DNA of 64,000 nt from Clostridiales bacterium (lineage in GTDB: Bacteria; Bacillota; Clostridia; Christensenellales; Borkfalkiaceae): assembly GCA_015055805.1 (NCBI GenBank), contig SVHN01000008.1, positions 1 through 64,000 of the forward strand, given 5' to 3'. Every line of letters starts with the position of its first letter. The first letter of the stretch is position 1. The position numbers were made by a program, and so were the translations under genes. Shown here piece after piece: positions 46,466-55,700 of this stretch. The notes under the pieces are model-generated. The model saw nothing but the letters and a program-made list of their open reading frames with translations, was not told the DNA's origin and made no database searches.

Positions 46466-47774
46466 CCATCAAATGAAAACATTTTTAGAGCAAGACTGCG
46501 TTTGTGGAAAATCGCACAAAATCAAACTGCTCAAAGTAATTTGCAAATCGGGCGCGATAAACGAATTGCCGTCTATAATTAGTGAATATAGCGCGAGAAA
46601 AGTTCAAATTATATCCGACGTGAACACGTATGAAGTTGCAGGAAAAACTGTCTGCAAAATTTTAGACGGTGCGCAAATACCATACAGTTTATATTCTTTT
46701 AACGAAACGCAATTAGAGCCTGATGAAAAGGCGGTTGGAAGTGCGATTATGCACTTTGATAATTCTTGCGATATTGTGGTTGCAGTTGGTTCGGGTGTGA
46801 TAAACGATATAGGCAAAATTCTAGCAAACACCGCAAAACTTCCTTACGTTATAATCGGCACAGCCCCGTCAATGGACGGTTATGCGTCTGCTACTTCTTC
46901 AATGTCGATGGACGGTGTAAAGGTATCTTTACCGAGCAAATGCGCCGACGCTATTATAGGCGACGTTGACGTACTTAAAAATGCGCCTATGAAAATGTTA
47001 CAATCAGGGCTTGGCGATATGTTGGCGAAATATATAAGTATTGCAGAGTGGCGAATAGCAAACGAGATAACAGGCGAATACTACTGTGAAAAGGTCGCTA
47101 CGTTAATGCGCTCAGCACTAAAGCGTTGTGTGGGAAATGCAAAAGGGCTATTAACTAGAGATGAACAAGCCGTAAAAGCGGTGTTTGACGGTTTAGTTAT
47201 CGGTGGCGTTGCGATGGCTCTTGCTGGCGTATCTCGTCCTGCAAGCGGTGTTGAACATTATTTTTCACACGTTTGGGATATGTTGGGGTTAGAGTTCGGA
47301 AGAAAGGTTGATTTTCACGGTATTCAATGCGCTGTCGGAACTAATATCGCAGCAGGGCTATATGAAAAACTTTTAACTATTACCCCCGATAGAGAAAAGG
47401 CGATTAAGTACGTAAGTTCATTTAATTACGACGACTGGGCAAAAGAATTGAAGAAGTTTTTAGGTGCGCCTGCACTCGCCATGATAGAATTAGAGAAAAA
47501 AGAACGGAAGTATAGCGTAGAAAAGCATAGAGAGCGTATAGATATTATCATAAACAAATGGGATAAGATTTGCGATATAATCCGCGAAGAAATTCCGTCG
47601 AAACAAGAAATAGAAAATATTTTGGAAACGATAGGCGCGCCGAAAACTATTAAAGAGATAGGCATAGATAGCGACTTAAATTTGACCTTTAAGGCGACCA
47701 AGGATATTCGTGATAAATACGTACTTTCAAGACTTTTGTTTGATTTAGGTATTATTGAAGAATTTGCGTTATAA
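46455..47774 (+). CDS. araM: sn-glycerol-1-phosphate dehydrogenase (AraM/EgsA type)
   Basis: A 439-residue member of the iron-containing alcohol dehydrogenase superfamily, which reduces dihydroxyacetone phosphate to glycerol-1-phosphate. It has VAVGSGVINDIGK (NAD loop, about 110-122), IGTAPSMDGYASATSSM, HYFSHVWDM (metal-binding His) and DFHGIQCAVGT (second His). In Bacillus the AraM gene is in an arabinose operon; here no araBAD neighbours exist. Overlap with the RHH gene suggests local regulation. Confidence 0.88.
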   Translation: MKNNHQMKTFLEQDCVCGKSHKIKLLKVICKSGAINELPSIISEYSARKVQIISDVNTYEVAGKTVCKILDGAQIPYSLYSFNETQLEPDEKAVGSAIMHFDNSCDIVVAVGSGVINDIGKILANTAKLPYVIIGTAPSMDGYASATSSMSMDGVKVSLPSKCADAIIGDVDVLKNAPMKMLQSGLGDMLAKYISIAEWRIANEITGEYYCEKVATLMRSALKRCVGNAKGLLTRDEQAVKAVFDGLVIGGVAMALAGVSRPASGVEHYFSHVWDMLGLEFGRKVDFHGIQCAVGTNIAAGLYEKLLTITPDREKAIKYVSSFNYDDWAKELKKFLGAPALAMIELEKKERKYSVEKHRERIDIIINKWDKICDIIREEIPSKQEIENILETIGAPKTIKEIGIDSDLNLTFKATKDIRDKYVLSRLLFDLGIIEEFAL

Positions 47775-47795
47775 GATAGATTATAAAACACACTA

Positions 47796-47825
47796 TTACC
47801 CCGTGGAAAAATTTCACGGGGTAAA
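47796..47825 (+). terminator. terminator after araM
   Basis: TTACCCCGTG and CACGGGGTAA pair perfectly (10 bp) around GAAAAATTT, with ATTT following. The stem starts 21 bp after the araM stop. Confidence 0.8.
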
Positions 47826-47980
47826 TTTATGTGTAAAACGTGCAATATATTAAAGGTGACGATAAGTGTCGACAAGGAAATTGTCGCACTATTGAATAAA
47901 CGTAATGGTTATGTTATAATTTATTAAAATGGCTCTTATATAAACTCTGACTGAAAAATAAAAAAGGGATAGCGTTAGGT

Positions 47981-48583
47981 ATGGAATTTAATGAAAAACT
48001 GCAAGAGTTAAGAAAACAAAAAGGTCTTACCCAAGAAGAACTTGGGGATATGCTTTACGTGTCGAGAACGGCGGTTTCAAAGTGGGAATCGGGTAGGGGA
48101 TATCCGAACTTAGATTCACTAAAAAGCATTGCTAAAATTTTTAACGTTACTGTGGACGAACTTTTATCGTGTGACGAGTTGATTTGCGTTGCTGAACATG
48201 ACGGAAACAGAAAGATAAACAGCATTATAGATTTGGTTTTTGGATTGTTAGATATAGGCTTTATACTCTTATTGTTCTTGCCGTTTTTCGCTCAAACCGT
48301 GGACGGCGTTATTTACGAAGTTTCGCTTATAAGATTAACAGGCAAAGGGCTGTATTTAAAAGTTACGTACTTTATCGTTGTGATAGCAAGTATTGCGTTT
48401 GGGGTTTTGCAATGTATATTCAAAAATTTTCAAAATGGTTTATGGCTAAAATTTAAACGCAAAATTTCACTTGCGATAAACGTTTTAGGTGTAATACTGT
48501 TTAGCGTAAGTTTGCAACCGTACGCAACGATTTTAGCGTTTGTGTTTTTGAGCATAAAAGTTTTAACGCTCGTAAAACCTTAA
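47981..48583 (+). CDS. XRE family regulator with C-terminal membrane domain
   Basis: A 200-residue protein. The N-terminal 65 residues are a helix-turn-helix of XRE type (LQELRKQKGLTQEELGDMLYVSRTAVSKWESGRGYPNLDSLKSIAKIFNVTVDEL). The C-terminal 115 residues contain three to four membrane segments (FVIVVIASIAFGVLQCIF etc.). Membrane-bound XRE proteins may sense envelope or antimicrobial signals. It may regulate the PAP2 gene that follows. Confidence 0.88.
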   Translation: MEFNEKLQELRKQKGLTQEELGDMLYVSRTAVSKWESGRGYPNLDSLKSIAKIFNVTVDELLSCDELICVAEHDGNRKINSIIDLVFGLLDIGFILLLFLPFFAQTVDGVIYEVSLIRLTGKGLYLKVTYFIVVIASIAFGVLQCIFKNFQNGLWLKFKRKISLAINVLGVILFSVSLQPYATILAFVFLSIKVLTLVKP

Positions 48584-48695
48584 CGCTACGAAAAGTGTCG
48601 CTTTCGTGACAGCGCGGTTCTTGTTTTTATGCACGCCTTATATTAAACTGTATCTTGACCGAAGTCAAAACATAAAAAGGAAAGGTGTGTTAAAA

Positions 48696-49346
48696 ATGAA
48701 AAAAGAAAAACTTAAAAGGCTGTGGCTTGCACTCGGATTTTTAGTTGCGTTTATTTTGTGGACGGTTTTAGTTAAATTCGTTGACGTTAAACCCATAGGT
48801 CCAAAAGGCTCAAAAGTAGGGCTTGCCGCGATAAACGGATTTTTTAGCGGGGTTATCGGTAAGAATCTGACGCTATACGTAATTACCGATTGGCTTGGAC
48901 TTTTGCCGATTGCCACCGTTTTGTGCTTTGCCGTTTTGGGACTTAATCAATGGATAAAAAGAAAATCCCTTTTCAAGGTCGATAGGGATTTGATTACATT
49001 AGGCGTCTTTTACATAGTCGTTATAGCCGTGTATATTTTGTTTGAAGTGATAGTTATAAATTACCGCCCGATTTTGATAAACGGATATTTAGAGTCGTCT
49101 TATCCGTCGTCAACTACTATGCTTGTTACCTGCGTAATGCCAACGGCTTTAATGCAAGTAAATAGCCGAGTAAAAAATAAACACTTGAAAAAATTTATTC
49201 TATATTTTATCATTACGTTTATCGCTTTTATGGTGATAGGTAGGCTGGTTTCGGGTGTGCATTGGCTCAGTGATATTATAGGCGGCGCATTATTTAGCAT
49301 AGGCATAGTAACGCTATATCATTGCTTTGTTTTTAAGGGTGTTTAA
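48696..49346 (+). CDS. PAP2-family membrane phosphatase
   Basis: A 216-residue membrane protein with six predicted segments. The phosphatase motifs are YPSSTTML (about 131-138, PSGH-like but with Thr for the His) and SGVHWLSDIIGG (SRxxxxxHxxxD-like, about 187-198). The first motif Kx6RP is only partly present (NYRP). It may act on undecaprenyl or phosphatidyl phosphates; the changed residue could lower activity. The frame is open from 48606, but ATG 48696 follows AAAGGTG and matches the family start. Confidence 0.8.
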   Translation: MKKEKLKRLWLALGFLVAFILWTVLVKFVDVKPIGPKGSKVGLAAINGFFSGVIGKNLTLYVITDWLGLLPIATVLCFAVLGLNQWIKRKSLFKVDRDLITLGVFYIVVIAVYILFEVIVINYRPILINGYLESSYPSSTTMLVTCVMPTALMQVNSRVKNKHLKKFILYFIITFIAFMVIGRLVSGVHWLSDIIGGALFSIGIVTLYHCFVFKGV

Positions 49347-49366
49347 TTGAATAATTTAAAGTTAAA

Positions 49367-49412
49367 TAAAATGCAAGGATTCAGTATTTTGATTGTTTCC
49401 TTGCATTTTTTG
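49367..49412 (+). terminator. terminator after PAP2 gene
   Basis: AAATGCAAGGA and TCCTTGCATTT pair around an A/T loop, followed by TTTT. The stem starts about 20 bp after the PAP2 stop. Confidence 0.75.
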
Positions 49413-49469
49413 TTGAAAGACTAGTCTAAAAGTGTTATAATTAGAAAAAAATATAAAGCAAGGTAAATT

Positions 49470-50075
49470 ATGATAGAGCATAGTGAAAGAAAGAGAATAA
49501 AAAAAGAAATACAAGAAAAGTCAGAGCAGAGAAAACTTGTTCGTGACGAGAACGGAAGTATCGTTATCAATATGATAGTAAAGGACGACGATGGGTTTTT
49601 GTCGGAATTTTCTAAGTATGAAACGCCCATTATAAGTAACGACGTTGCGGAATTTTTAGAAGATAGTACGCAGTCGGTTTTGCCTGCGGAAAAACTAACT
49701 CTAAACGTTGAAAGCGACTGCATTGACGAACAAGAAAAGGTGGTTTATACCAAAGCCATTAAAGAGTATTACACCGAAAGGTACGTCGGCAACGAAAGAG
49801 AGATAAAAAGGAACTGGCTACTCGTTGGTGTTTTGGCGGTTTTAGGCGTGATTTTTCTTGCCGCGGCAATATTTTTTGATAACAGTCTAAACCAAACGCT
49901 ATGGGCGGAAGTTATTGATATCGTTGCATGGGTATTTTTGTGGGAAGCCGTTGATATCGGCGTGTTCCATTGTCGTTCGCTTAGGGTTAAAAGGCTTAGA
50001 TATTTATCCTTTATAGCAATGACCATTAATTATCATAGCGTTGGACAAAGCGCGAAAGAAAAATCCACCGACTAA
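49470..50075 (+). CDS. hypothetical membrane protein
   Basis: A 201-residue protein with a charged N-terminal half (KRIKKEIQEKSEQRK) and two membrane segments at about 115-136 and 145-165 (WLLVGVLAVLGVIFLAAAIFF and VIDIVAWVFLWEAVDI). The C-terminus (RSLRVKRLRYLSFI) is basic. I recognise no family. It ends 5 bp before the AlkD-like gene, so the two are probably co-transcribed. Confidence 0.7.
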   Translation: MIEHSERKRIKKEIQEKSEQRKLVRDENGSIVINMIVKDDDGFLSEFSKYETPIISNDVAEFLEDSTQSVLPAEKLTLNVESDCIDEQEKVVYTKAIKEYYTERYVGNEREIKRNWLLVGVLAVLGVIFLAAAIFFDNSLNQTLWAEVIDIVAWVFLWEAVDIGVFHCRSLRVKRLRYLSFIAMTINYHSVGQSAKEKSTD

Positions 50076-50080
50076 AAATT

Positions 50081-50743
50081 ATGAAGTCAGAGTTATTTAA
50101 GCATCAAGACCTAAAATTTAAAGCGTTTCACTCTAAACTTATTCCAACGGTAGATCCAGATACGGTAATAGGGGTTAGAACACCTATACTAAAAAAACTT
50201 GCCAAGCAAATGATATCCGAAAACAAATGGCGTGAGTTTATATCCTGTTTTCCGCACTATTATTACGAAGAGAATAATCTGCACGCATTTATCTTGTCCG
50301 AATTAAAAGACTACGACGAGTGCGTAAAGCTAGTAGATCGGTTTTTGCCGTACGTCAATAACTGGGCAACTTGCGACCAGATGCGCCCTAAAAGTTTCAA
50401 CAAAAATCATGACAAGTTAATAGGTCGAGTTTTCGAGTGGATAAAATCGGATAAGCCGTATACCGTAAGGTTTGGCATAGAAACGCTAATGGTGTATTTT
50501 TCTAAAACTCATTTTGACGAGCGGTTTGTGGATTTAGTTAAGGGCGTAAAAAGCGAACATTACTACGTTAAAATGATGATTGCTTGGTATTTTGCAACGC
50601 TTTTGGTTTACCAATGGGACGTAACGGTTAAAGTTTTACAAAATCGCGAATTAGGCGAGTGGGAGCACAAAAAGACCGTGCAAAAAGCCTTAGAGAGTTT
50701 TCGCATAAGCAAAGAAAAGAAAGATTATCTTAGGTCGCTTTAA
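50081..50743 (+). CDS. AlkD-like DNA alkylation repair protein
   Basis: A 220-residue protein with the HEAT-like repeat fold of AlkD glycosylases, which excise alkylated purines. The N-terminal GVRTPILKKLAKQM, then LPYVNNWATCDQMRPKSF (active-site Asp of the family's W-x-x-x-D), and HYYVKMMIAWYFATLLV match the family. No other DNA repair gene is nearby. Confidence 0.9.
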   Translation: MKSELFKHQDLKFKAFHSKLIPTVDPDTVIGVRTPILKKLAKQMISENKWREFISCFPHYYYEENNLHAFILSELKDYDECVKLVDRFLPYVNNWATCDQMRPKSFNKNHDKLIGRVFEWIKSDKPYTVRFGIETLMVYFSKTHFDERFVDLVKGVKSEHYYVKMMIAWYFATLLVYQWDVTVKVLQNRELGEWEHKKTVQKALESFRISKEKKDYLRSL

Positions 50744-50751
50744 GGGGTGTA

Positions 50752-52308
50752 ATGATGAAAAGACGAATAAAAATAATATTTACGGTTTTATTAAGTTTAA
50801 TAATGATGCTCAGTATGCTTGGCGGCTGCGCGCTGTTTATTGCAGACGAGCCTGTAAGCATCGTGTCTATTGAAAAGACCGATACCGACGGAATAGTTGA
50901 CACTTATACCATAACCTATTCTGATGGAACGACTTCCACTTTCTTCGTTACCAACGGCGTTAACGGTGAAAACGGCAAAGATGGGGTTGACGGTGCGGAC
51001 GGTGAAAACGGTAAAGATGGACTTAACGGCGTGGACGGCAAAGACGGCAAGGACTCTAACGTTAGTATAGAGGACGTTTACGAGTATTACCGTTCAATCC
51101 CTGGAAATGAAGATAAAACTTACGAAGACTTTTTGAAAGCTTTTGGGATTGCAACTAACGGCGCAGCGGCGGCCGTAAATAAAACCTTACTCAGTACCGT
51201 AAAAGTTCACAGCGAGTTTATTGAAACGTCGGATAGCAACGAGTATGGACAGACGGTAATAAGTTCTGGAGCAGGCGTTATATACGAGATTAACCCAAGT
51301 ACTGGTGATAGCGGAGTGACCAACGGTTACACCTATTTTTTAACCAACTATCACGTTATATATGACGAAAAAGGTTATGATGATAATTATTTTCCAAGGA
51401 AAATAGTTGCATATCTTTACGGAACGGAATATCCAGTACATTACGTTACTGAAAATAATAGTTTTAAGTTAGATGAGTACGGACGGAAAATTGCGGAATA
51501 CGGCAAGTACGGTATTGAGTGCGAATACGTCGGCGGTAGTGCCGCGGCGGACGTTGCCGTTATTAGGGCAAAGACAGCGGACGTTTTAGCTATTAACGAA
51601 AACGCACAAGCAGTAACTTTTGCAGACCAATATTACGTCGGTGAAACAGCGTTTACGGTTGGCAATCCAAACAACGAAGGTATGAGCGTTACGCAGGGAA
51701 TAGTTTCTACCGATAGCGAATATATTTATCTTTCCGTGGACGGAAAGAGTAGAGAACATCGCTCAATGCGCGTAGACGTTGCGTTGTATCCCGGTAATTC
51801 TGGCGGCGGACTTTTTAATTCTAGCGGGAAACTTATCGGACTTTCGCACGCGGGCGACGGCGACGATCAGAACGTAAACTACGCCGTTCCACTTGACCTA
51901 GTAAAGGTTGTAGCCGAAGACATTATGTATTATCATAAAAAGGGCGCAGACGTCGCAGTTGCAGATAAAATAACTTTAGGCGTTACAGTTAGTTTTGAAA
52001 AGTCTAAATACGTGTATGATAGTGCGACGGGCTACGGAAAGATAGTAGAAGATTTGGTTGTTACATCTATTATTGAAAACAGCATTGCTGAAAAGCTAGG
52101 ATTAAATAAGGACGACGTGATAAAAAATCTGCGTATAGATAGGGCCGGCACGCCGTTAGAGTACGAACTTTCAAGAAGTTATCAAATAGGCGATTTATTA
52201 TTTAGCGTTAGGGTAGGTGATAAAATAAGTTTTACGATAGATAGGGACGGAAATCAAATGCAGACAAGCGAATATACGGTTCTTGAAACCGACCTAAAAA
52301 CACCTTAA
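50752..52308 (+). CDS. HtrA-like serine protease lipoprotein with collagen-like repeat
   Basis: A 518-residue lipoprotein, lipobox LGGC (Cys26). Residues ~72-100 are a collagen-like G-x-x run (GENGKDGVDGADGENGKDG...). Trypsin-like protease domain ~145-390: His201 in TNYHVI, Asp267 in AADVAV, Ser350 in PGNSGGGLF. A C-terminal PDZ-like domain follows (~405-510). The collagen-like stretch between anchor and protease is unusual for HtrA and may act as a stalk. ATG 50752 or 50755. Confidence 0.9.
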   Translation: MMKRRIKIIFTVLLSLIMMLSMLGGCALFIADEPVSIVSIEKTDTDGIVDTYTITYSDGTTSTFFVTNGVNGENGKDGVDGADGENGKDGLNGVDGKDGKDSNVSIEDVYEYYRSIPGNEDKTYEDFLKAFGIATNGAAAAVNKTLLSTVKVHSEFIETSDSNEYGQTVISSGAGVIYEINPSTGDSGVTNGYTYFLTNYHVIYDEKGYDDNYFPRKIVAYLYGTEYPVHYVTENNSFKLDEYGRKIAEYGKYGIECEYVGGSAAADVAVIRAKTADVLAINENAQAVTFADQYYVGETAFTVGNPNNEGMSVTQGIVSTDSEYIYLSVDGKSREHRSMRVDVALYPGNSGGGLFNSSGKLIGLSHAGDGDDQNVNYAVPLDLVKVVAEDIMYYHKKGADVAVADKITLGVTVSFEKSKYVYDSATGYGKIVEDLVVTSIIENSIAEKLGLNKDDVIKNLRIDRAGTPLEYELSRSYQIGDLLFSVRVGDKISFTIDRDGNQMQTSEYTVLETDLKTP

Positions 52309-52324
52309 TAAAATATCACTTTGG

Positions 52325-52359
52325 AAAAAACAGACCAAAAAAAGAAGGTCTGTTTTTTT
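52325..52359 (+). terminator. terminator after protease gene
   Basis: AAAAACAGACC and GGTCTGTTTTTTT form the stem and T-run. It begins 17 bp after the protease stop. Confidence 0.85.
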
Positions 52360-52649
52360 GTCTGTAAAGGTGCAAAGCTGATGAGATTTTTATTGAAAAT
52401 AGGGCGTTTTTGGACGAGAATAGCCGTTTTTGACGCAAAAAAAGCAGTTGGAAATTAGACACCTTAGAGAAAGATAAGGTAAATATCAGTATAGATTTAA
52501 TGCTAATTGCGTGTTACAATCTACTATATAATGGTATAAAATATCCGAGGCGTACGCCTCTTTAATTCTCTCAGAGAATTAAAGACAAGGTTTTGGTGGA
52601 TTATAAATAATATAGCCTTGGAATTTTATGAAAAAAAGGAGGCTGGAAA
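52360..52649. other. promoter region of the small peptide-MBL operon
   Basis: No gene is visible. It contains the operator-like motif at 52457-52503, A/T-rich promoter-like sequence with TTACAA and TATAAT around 52515-52531, and a short inverted repeat AATTCTCT/AGAGAATT (52564-52579). Confidence 0.5.
52457..52503 (+). promoter_or_regulatory. locus 2 operator-like motif, site 1
   Basis: GACACCTTAGAGAAAGATAAGG is followed by TATAGATTTAATGC. The same two blocks with similar spacing stand before the DEP lipoprotein at 60645-60691, and the first block occurs inverted at 56853-56870 before the GH78 gene. The likely binder is the AraC regulator at 59750. Confidence 0.5.
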
Positions 52650-52787
52650 ATGAAAAGAATTTATCTTGAACCAGACGTAGATCTTAATGAGTTTTCAGCA
52701 ACTGACGTCGTGTTAGCGTCGATTGCAACTCAAGGGGACGATGACCCTTACGGGAACGATAAAGATTGGGGGGCGCGAGTAATATGA
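52650..52787 (+). CDS. small acidic peptide coupled to surface protein (45 aa)
   Basis: A 45-residue peptide, MKRIYLEPDVDLNEFSATDV then VLASIATQGDDDPYGNDKDW and GARVI. The ribosome site AAAGGAGG is perfect. Its stop overlaps the ATG of the next gene (ATGA), a hallmark of translational coupling. It shares its layout (basic start, Tyr, Pro, D-x-N-x-F, D-V-V-L-A-S, DDD-rich tail) with the peptide at 19819. It is too short for the usual ORF cut-off. Function unknown. Confidence 0.7.
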   Translation: MKRIYLEPDVDLNEFSATDVVLASIATQGDDDPYGNDKDWGARVI

Positions 52788-55700
52788 AAATTACGTTAAA
52801 GAAAAGAATTGCAACCTTAATTCTCGGCTTGGTTTTTGCTTTCTGCTTTGCGTTTGCCGGCGTTTCGATTTTTAAAACGCAAGCGGACGCGGTTGTTTAT
52901 CCTAAAAACAAGGTCGAACTTTATCAGCTTGCGCCGAGTGAAAACCTTTACGAAGGGTATATCATTAAAACTTCTAACGGCGAACTCGTGGTAATTGACG
53001 GCGGTGCAGACACGGATGCAGACCCTGCATATATTGATGCTGCGCTAACCGCAGTTGCGGGTAGGGAAGACTATACCGTAAAGTATTGGTTCTTGTCGCA
53101 CGCACACAGCGATCACATTTACGAGCTTGCTAAATTATTAAATTATAATGAGATAGATTTCACTATCGAAAATATCGTTTTTGATTTCCCGAACTTTATT
53201 AAAACAGGGGCGATATGGCATCCTGATTTTGTTACTTATAACACGGCGAAACCATCAAATACTACTCATAGTGATTTAAGTGTTACTGCTTGGGAAACCT
53301 TAAAAACGGGTCTTGAAAATTATGCGACAAAGAAAGGCTTAACTTATACTGCAGATTCGTACTATGAAAAACTTAACGGCAAGATAGTTAACGCAGAAAC
53401 GATAGCCAAGGGGCAGGTTATAACCGTTGACGACGTTGACTTTGAAATTTTACAGACTTGGAGTACTAGAGATACCCAAGTTAATTCTAACTCTATGATA
53501 ATTAGAATGTGGGTTGACGGTCAAAGCGTTCTATTCTTGAACGACGCAACGGTTGAAAGCGGTAATAGGCTTATAGAAACCTATGGCAGAGACTTTTTAA
53601 AGAGCGATATCGTTCAAATGGCGCACCACGGTCAAAATGGTACGGCAAAGAACGTTTACGACGCAGTAGATGCTAAGGTCCGTTTATGGCCTTGCTTTAG
53701 TGCGGTTTGGGCTGGCGAGTCAGAAATTTATCAAACCAAAGAGGTTAGGACTTGGGTAGGACTTCCCGAAAATGCATCAGACTTTGTGCAAACTGAGTAC
53801 GACTTGGTTGCAGGGCTTTGCACAGCACCAACGGATGCAACAAGCGTATCTTCTTGGGAACAAGTTCTTGACGGTATGAAGATGGAACTTCCATATCTTC
53901 CCGTATATGAACACGACTTCTTTATGAACGAAGGCGCAAGCATAAGAACAAACAGCGGTTCAACTGGTATCCGTTTTAGCGCAACGCTCACTTCTTATGA
54001 TCCCGACACTCAGTACGGTTTCGTTATAGCGCCTAAAAGTTGGCTAGACGCACTTAACGTTAGCGAAAACTACGCTAAGTCACTTATTGATACGTACGGC
54101 ACTGCTGAAGAAGATGGCGTTATCCTTTTACCGTCAAAAGTGCATCAAGTTTATAACCACTTTGAAATAAACGGTAGTATTGCAAACATATTAGATGAAA
54201 ATATCGACCTTGATTTTATAGGCGTTGCATACGCTAAAAAAGGCGGCGTTTATACCGACGCTTATATGGGCGACCTTTCTAATATCGCTAGAAACGTTGT
54301 TCAGGTTGCGACGGCTGCTCGTAACGACCATGATAATGACGGCTACGAATATACTAGTGATGAACTAAATGTTATCGACGGCTTTATAAGTACGGCAACA
54401 GGCTCTTCGGAAATTACTTTGGAATTTGATCAAGAAAGCGTAAATATGACCGTGTTTGAAAGTAAAGCTCTTTCTATCACTTCAAACGTTCCTATTGATA
54501 ACGCTATATGGTCATCAAGTGACTCTAGCATTATATCAGTAGATAACGGAGTAGTGACCGCGCATAAAGTTGATAGCGCAGAAATAACCGTAAAGAACGC
54601 AGGCAAAACTGCAACTTGCACGGTGACTGCTGTTGCTGAACAAAATGCAATCGTATCGTTTAGTGGCAAAGCAAGCGAGAAAATTGTAAGGGACGTTCCG
54701 ACTGAAGTTAGACCCTCACGTCGTTCAGGCGGTTTGGTTGAGGCTGAGTGGCTAGATAGTTATAAAGGCGCAAACGGCGTTGTCAAAGTAACGTCAAAAG
54801 CAGGAACTACTGCTCCCTACGTAGCAGACGTTAGAATTGAACTTCCCGTTGCTATTGATAAGAGCTCTGGCGTTACCGTAAGGTATATGATTGAAAAACA
54901 CGATGCGCCTTGGTTTAGTTTCTACGATGGTTCGTCAGATGGAACGTACGAATATTTAAAACACGTGGCAGAAAACAAACTTATTGCGGAAAGTCAGAAA
55001 GGACTTTGGAAAACGATTTACGTTCCGTTTACTTCAGTAAGTGACGACAACCAAGCTCTTAATATTCTTATCCAACAGGGTAGCGCGTTGTTTGAACACG
55101 TTATATACTTTGACGTTATTGAAAGTGGTGACACTACGTCAAACTATGGCATAATGGATACTTATGGTGATATTGCAAATCCGCTTAAAGAAAAATTGAC
55201 TACGCCGTATCTTGCAGATTTTTCTGACGATACGTATGAAAGATTGATTATAGACGATACCTACGCAAAAGGACACATAGCTGAAAAGATAGTGGCTGAA
55301 CGCCTTGAATCTTACGATGGCGTTAAAAACGTTATGAAAATAACCACTTATAATAGTAACAGCCCAAGTTATTTTGGTGACTTTACTATGGTTCTTCCTA
55401 AGGCAATGACTGAAAGTAACGATAGTACGGAAGGTTATACTATAAGATTTAAGATAGGGTCAACTACTTCGAATGGACCGTTAAGATTATTGATTCCACG
55501 TTCAGAAGTTTCTAAGATTAAAGAGTATAACCCTGCAAGCAGTTACGTGGGGCAATGGATAGAAGTTTTCGTACCGTATACAGGTGATTATAAAAACGAA
55601 GTAACTTTCCAAATCTATGGTAATGCAAACGGCGAAAACGTGTTCTATATTGACTACGTTGCAGATGGTAGTTGTGTCGAAGAAATGACTGCGGCAAGAA

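Noticed and set aside
48606-48695. Longer N-terminus for the PAP2 protein
   Set aside because: The added 30 residues lack a ribosome site and precede the family's usual start; ATG 48696 has a good site.
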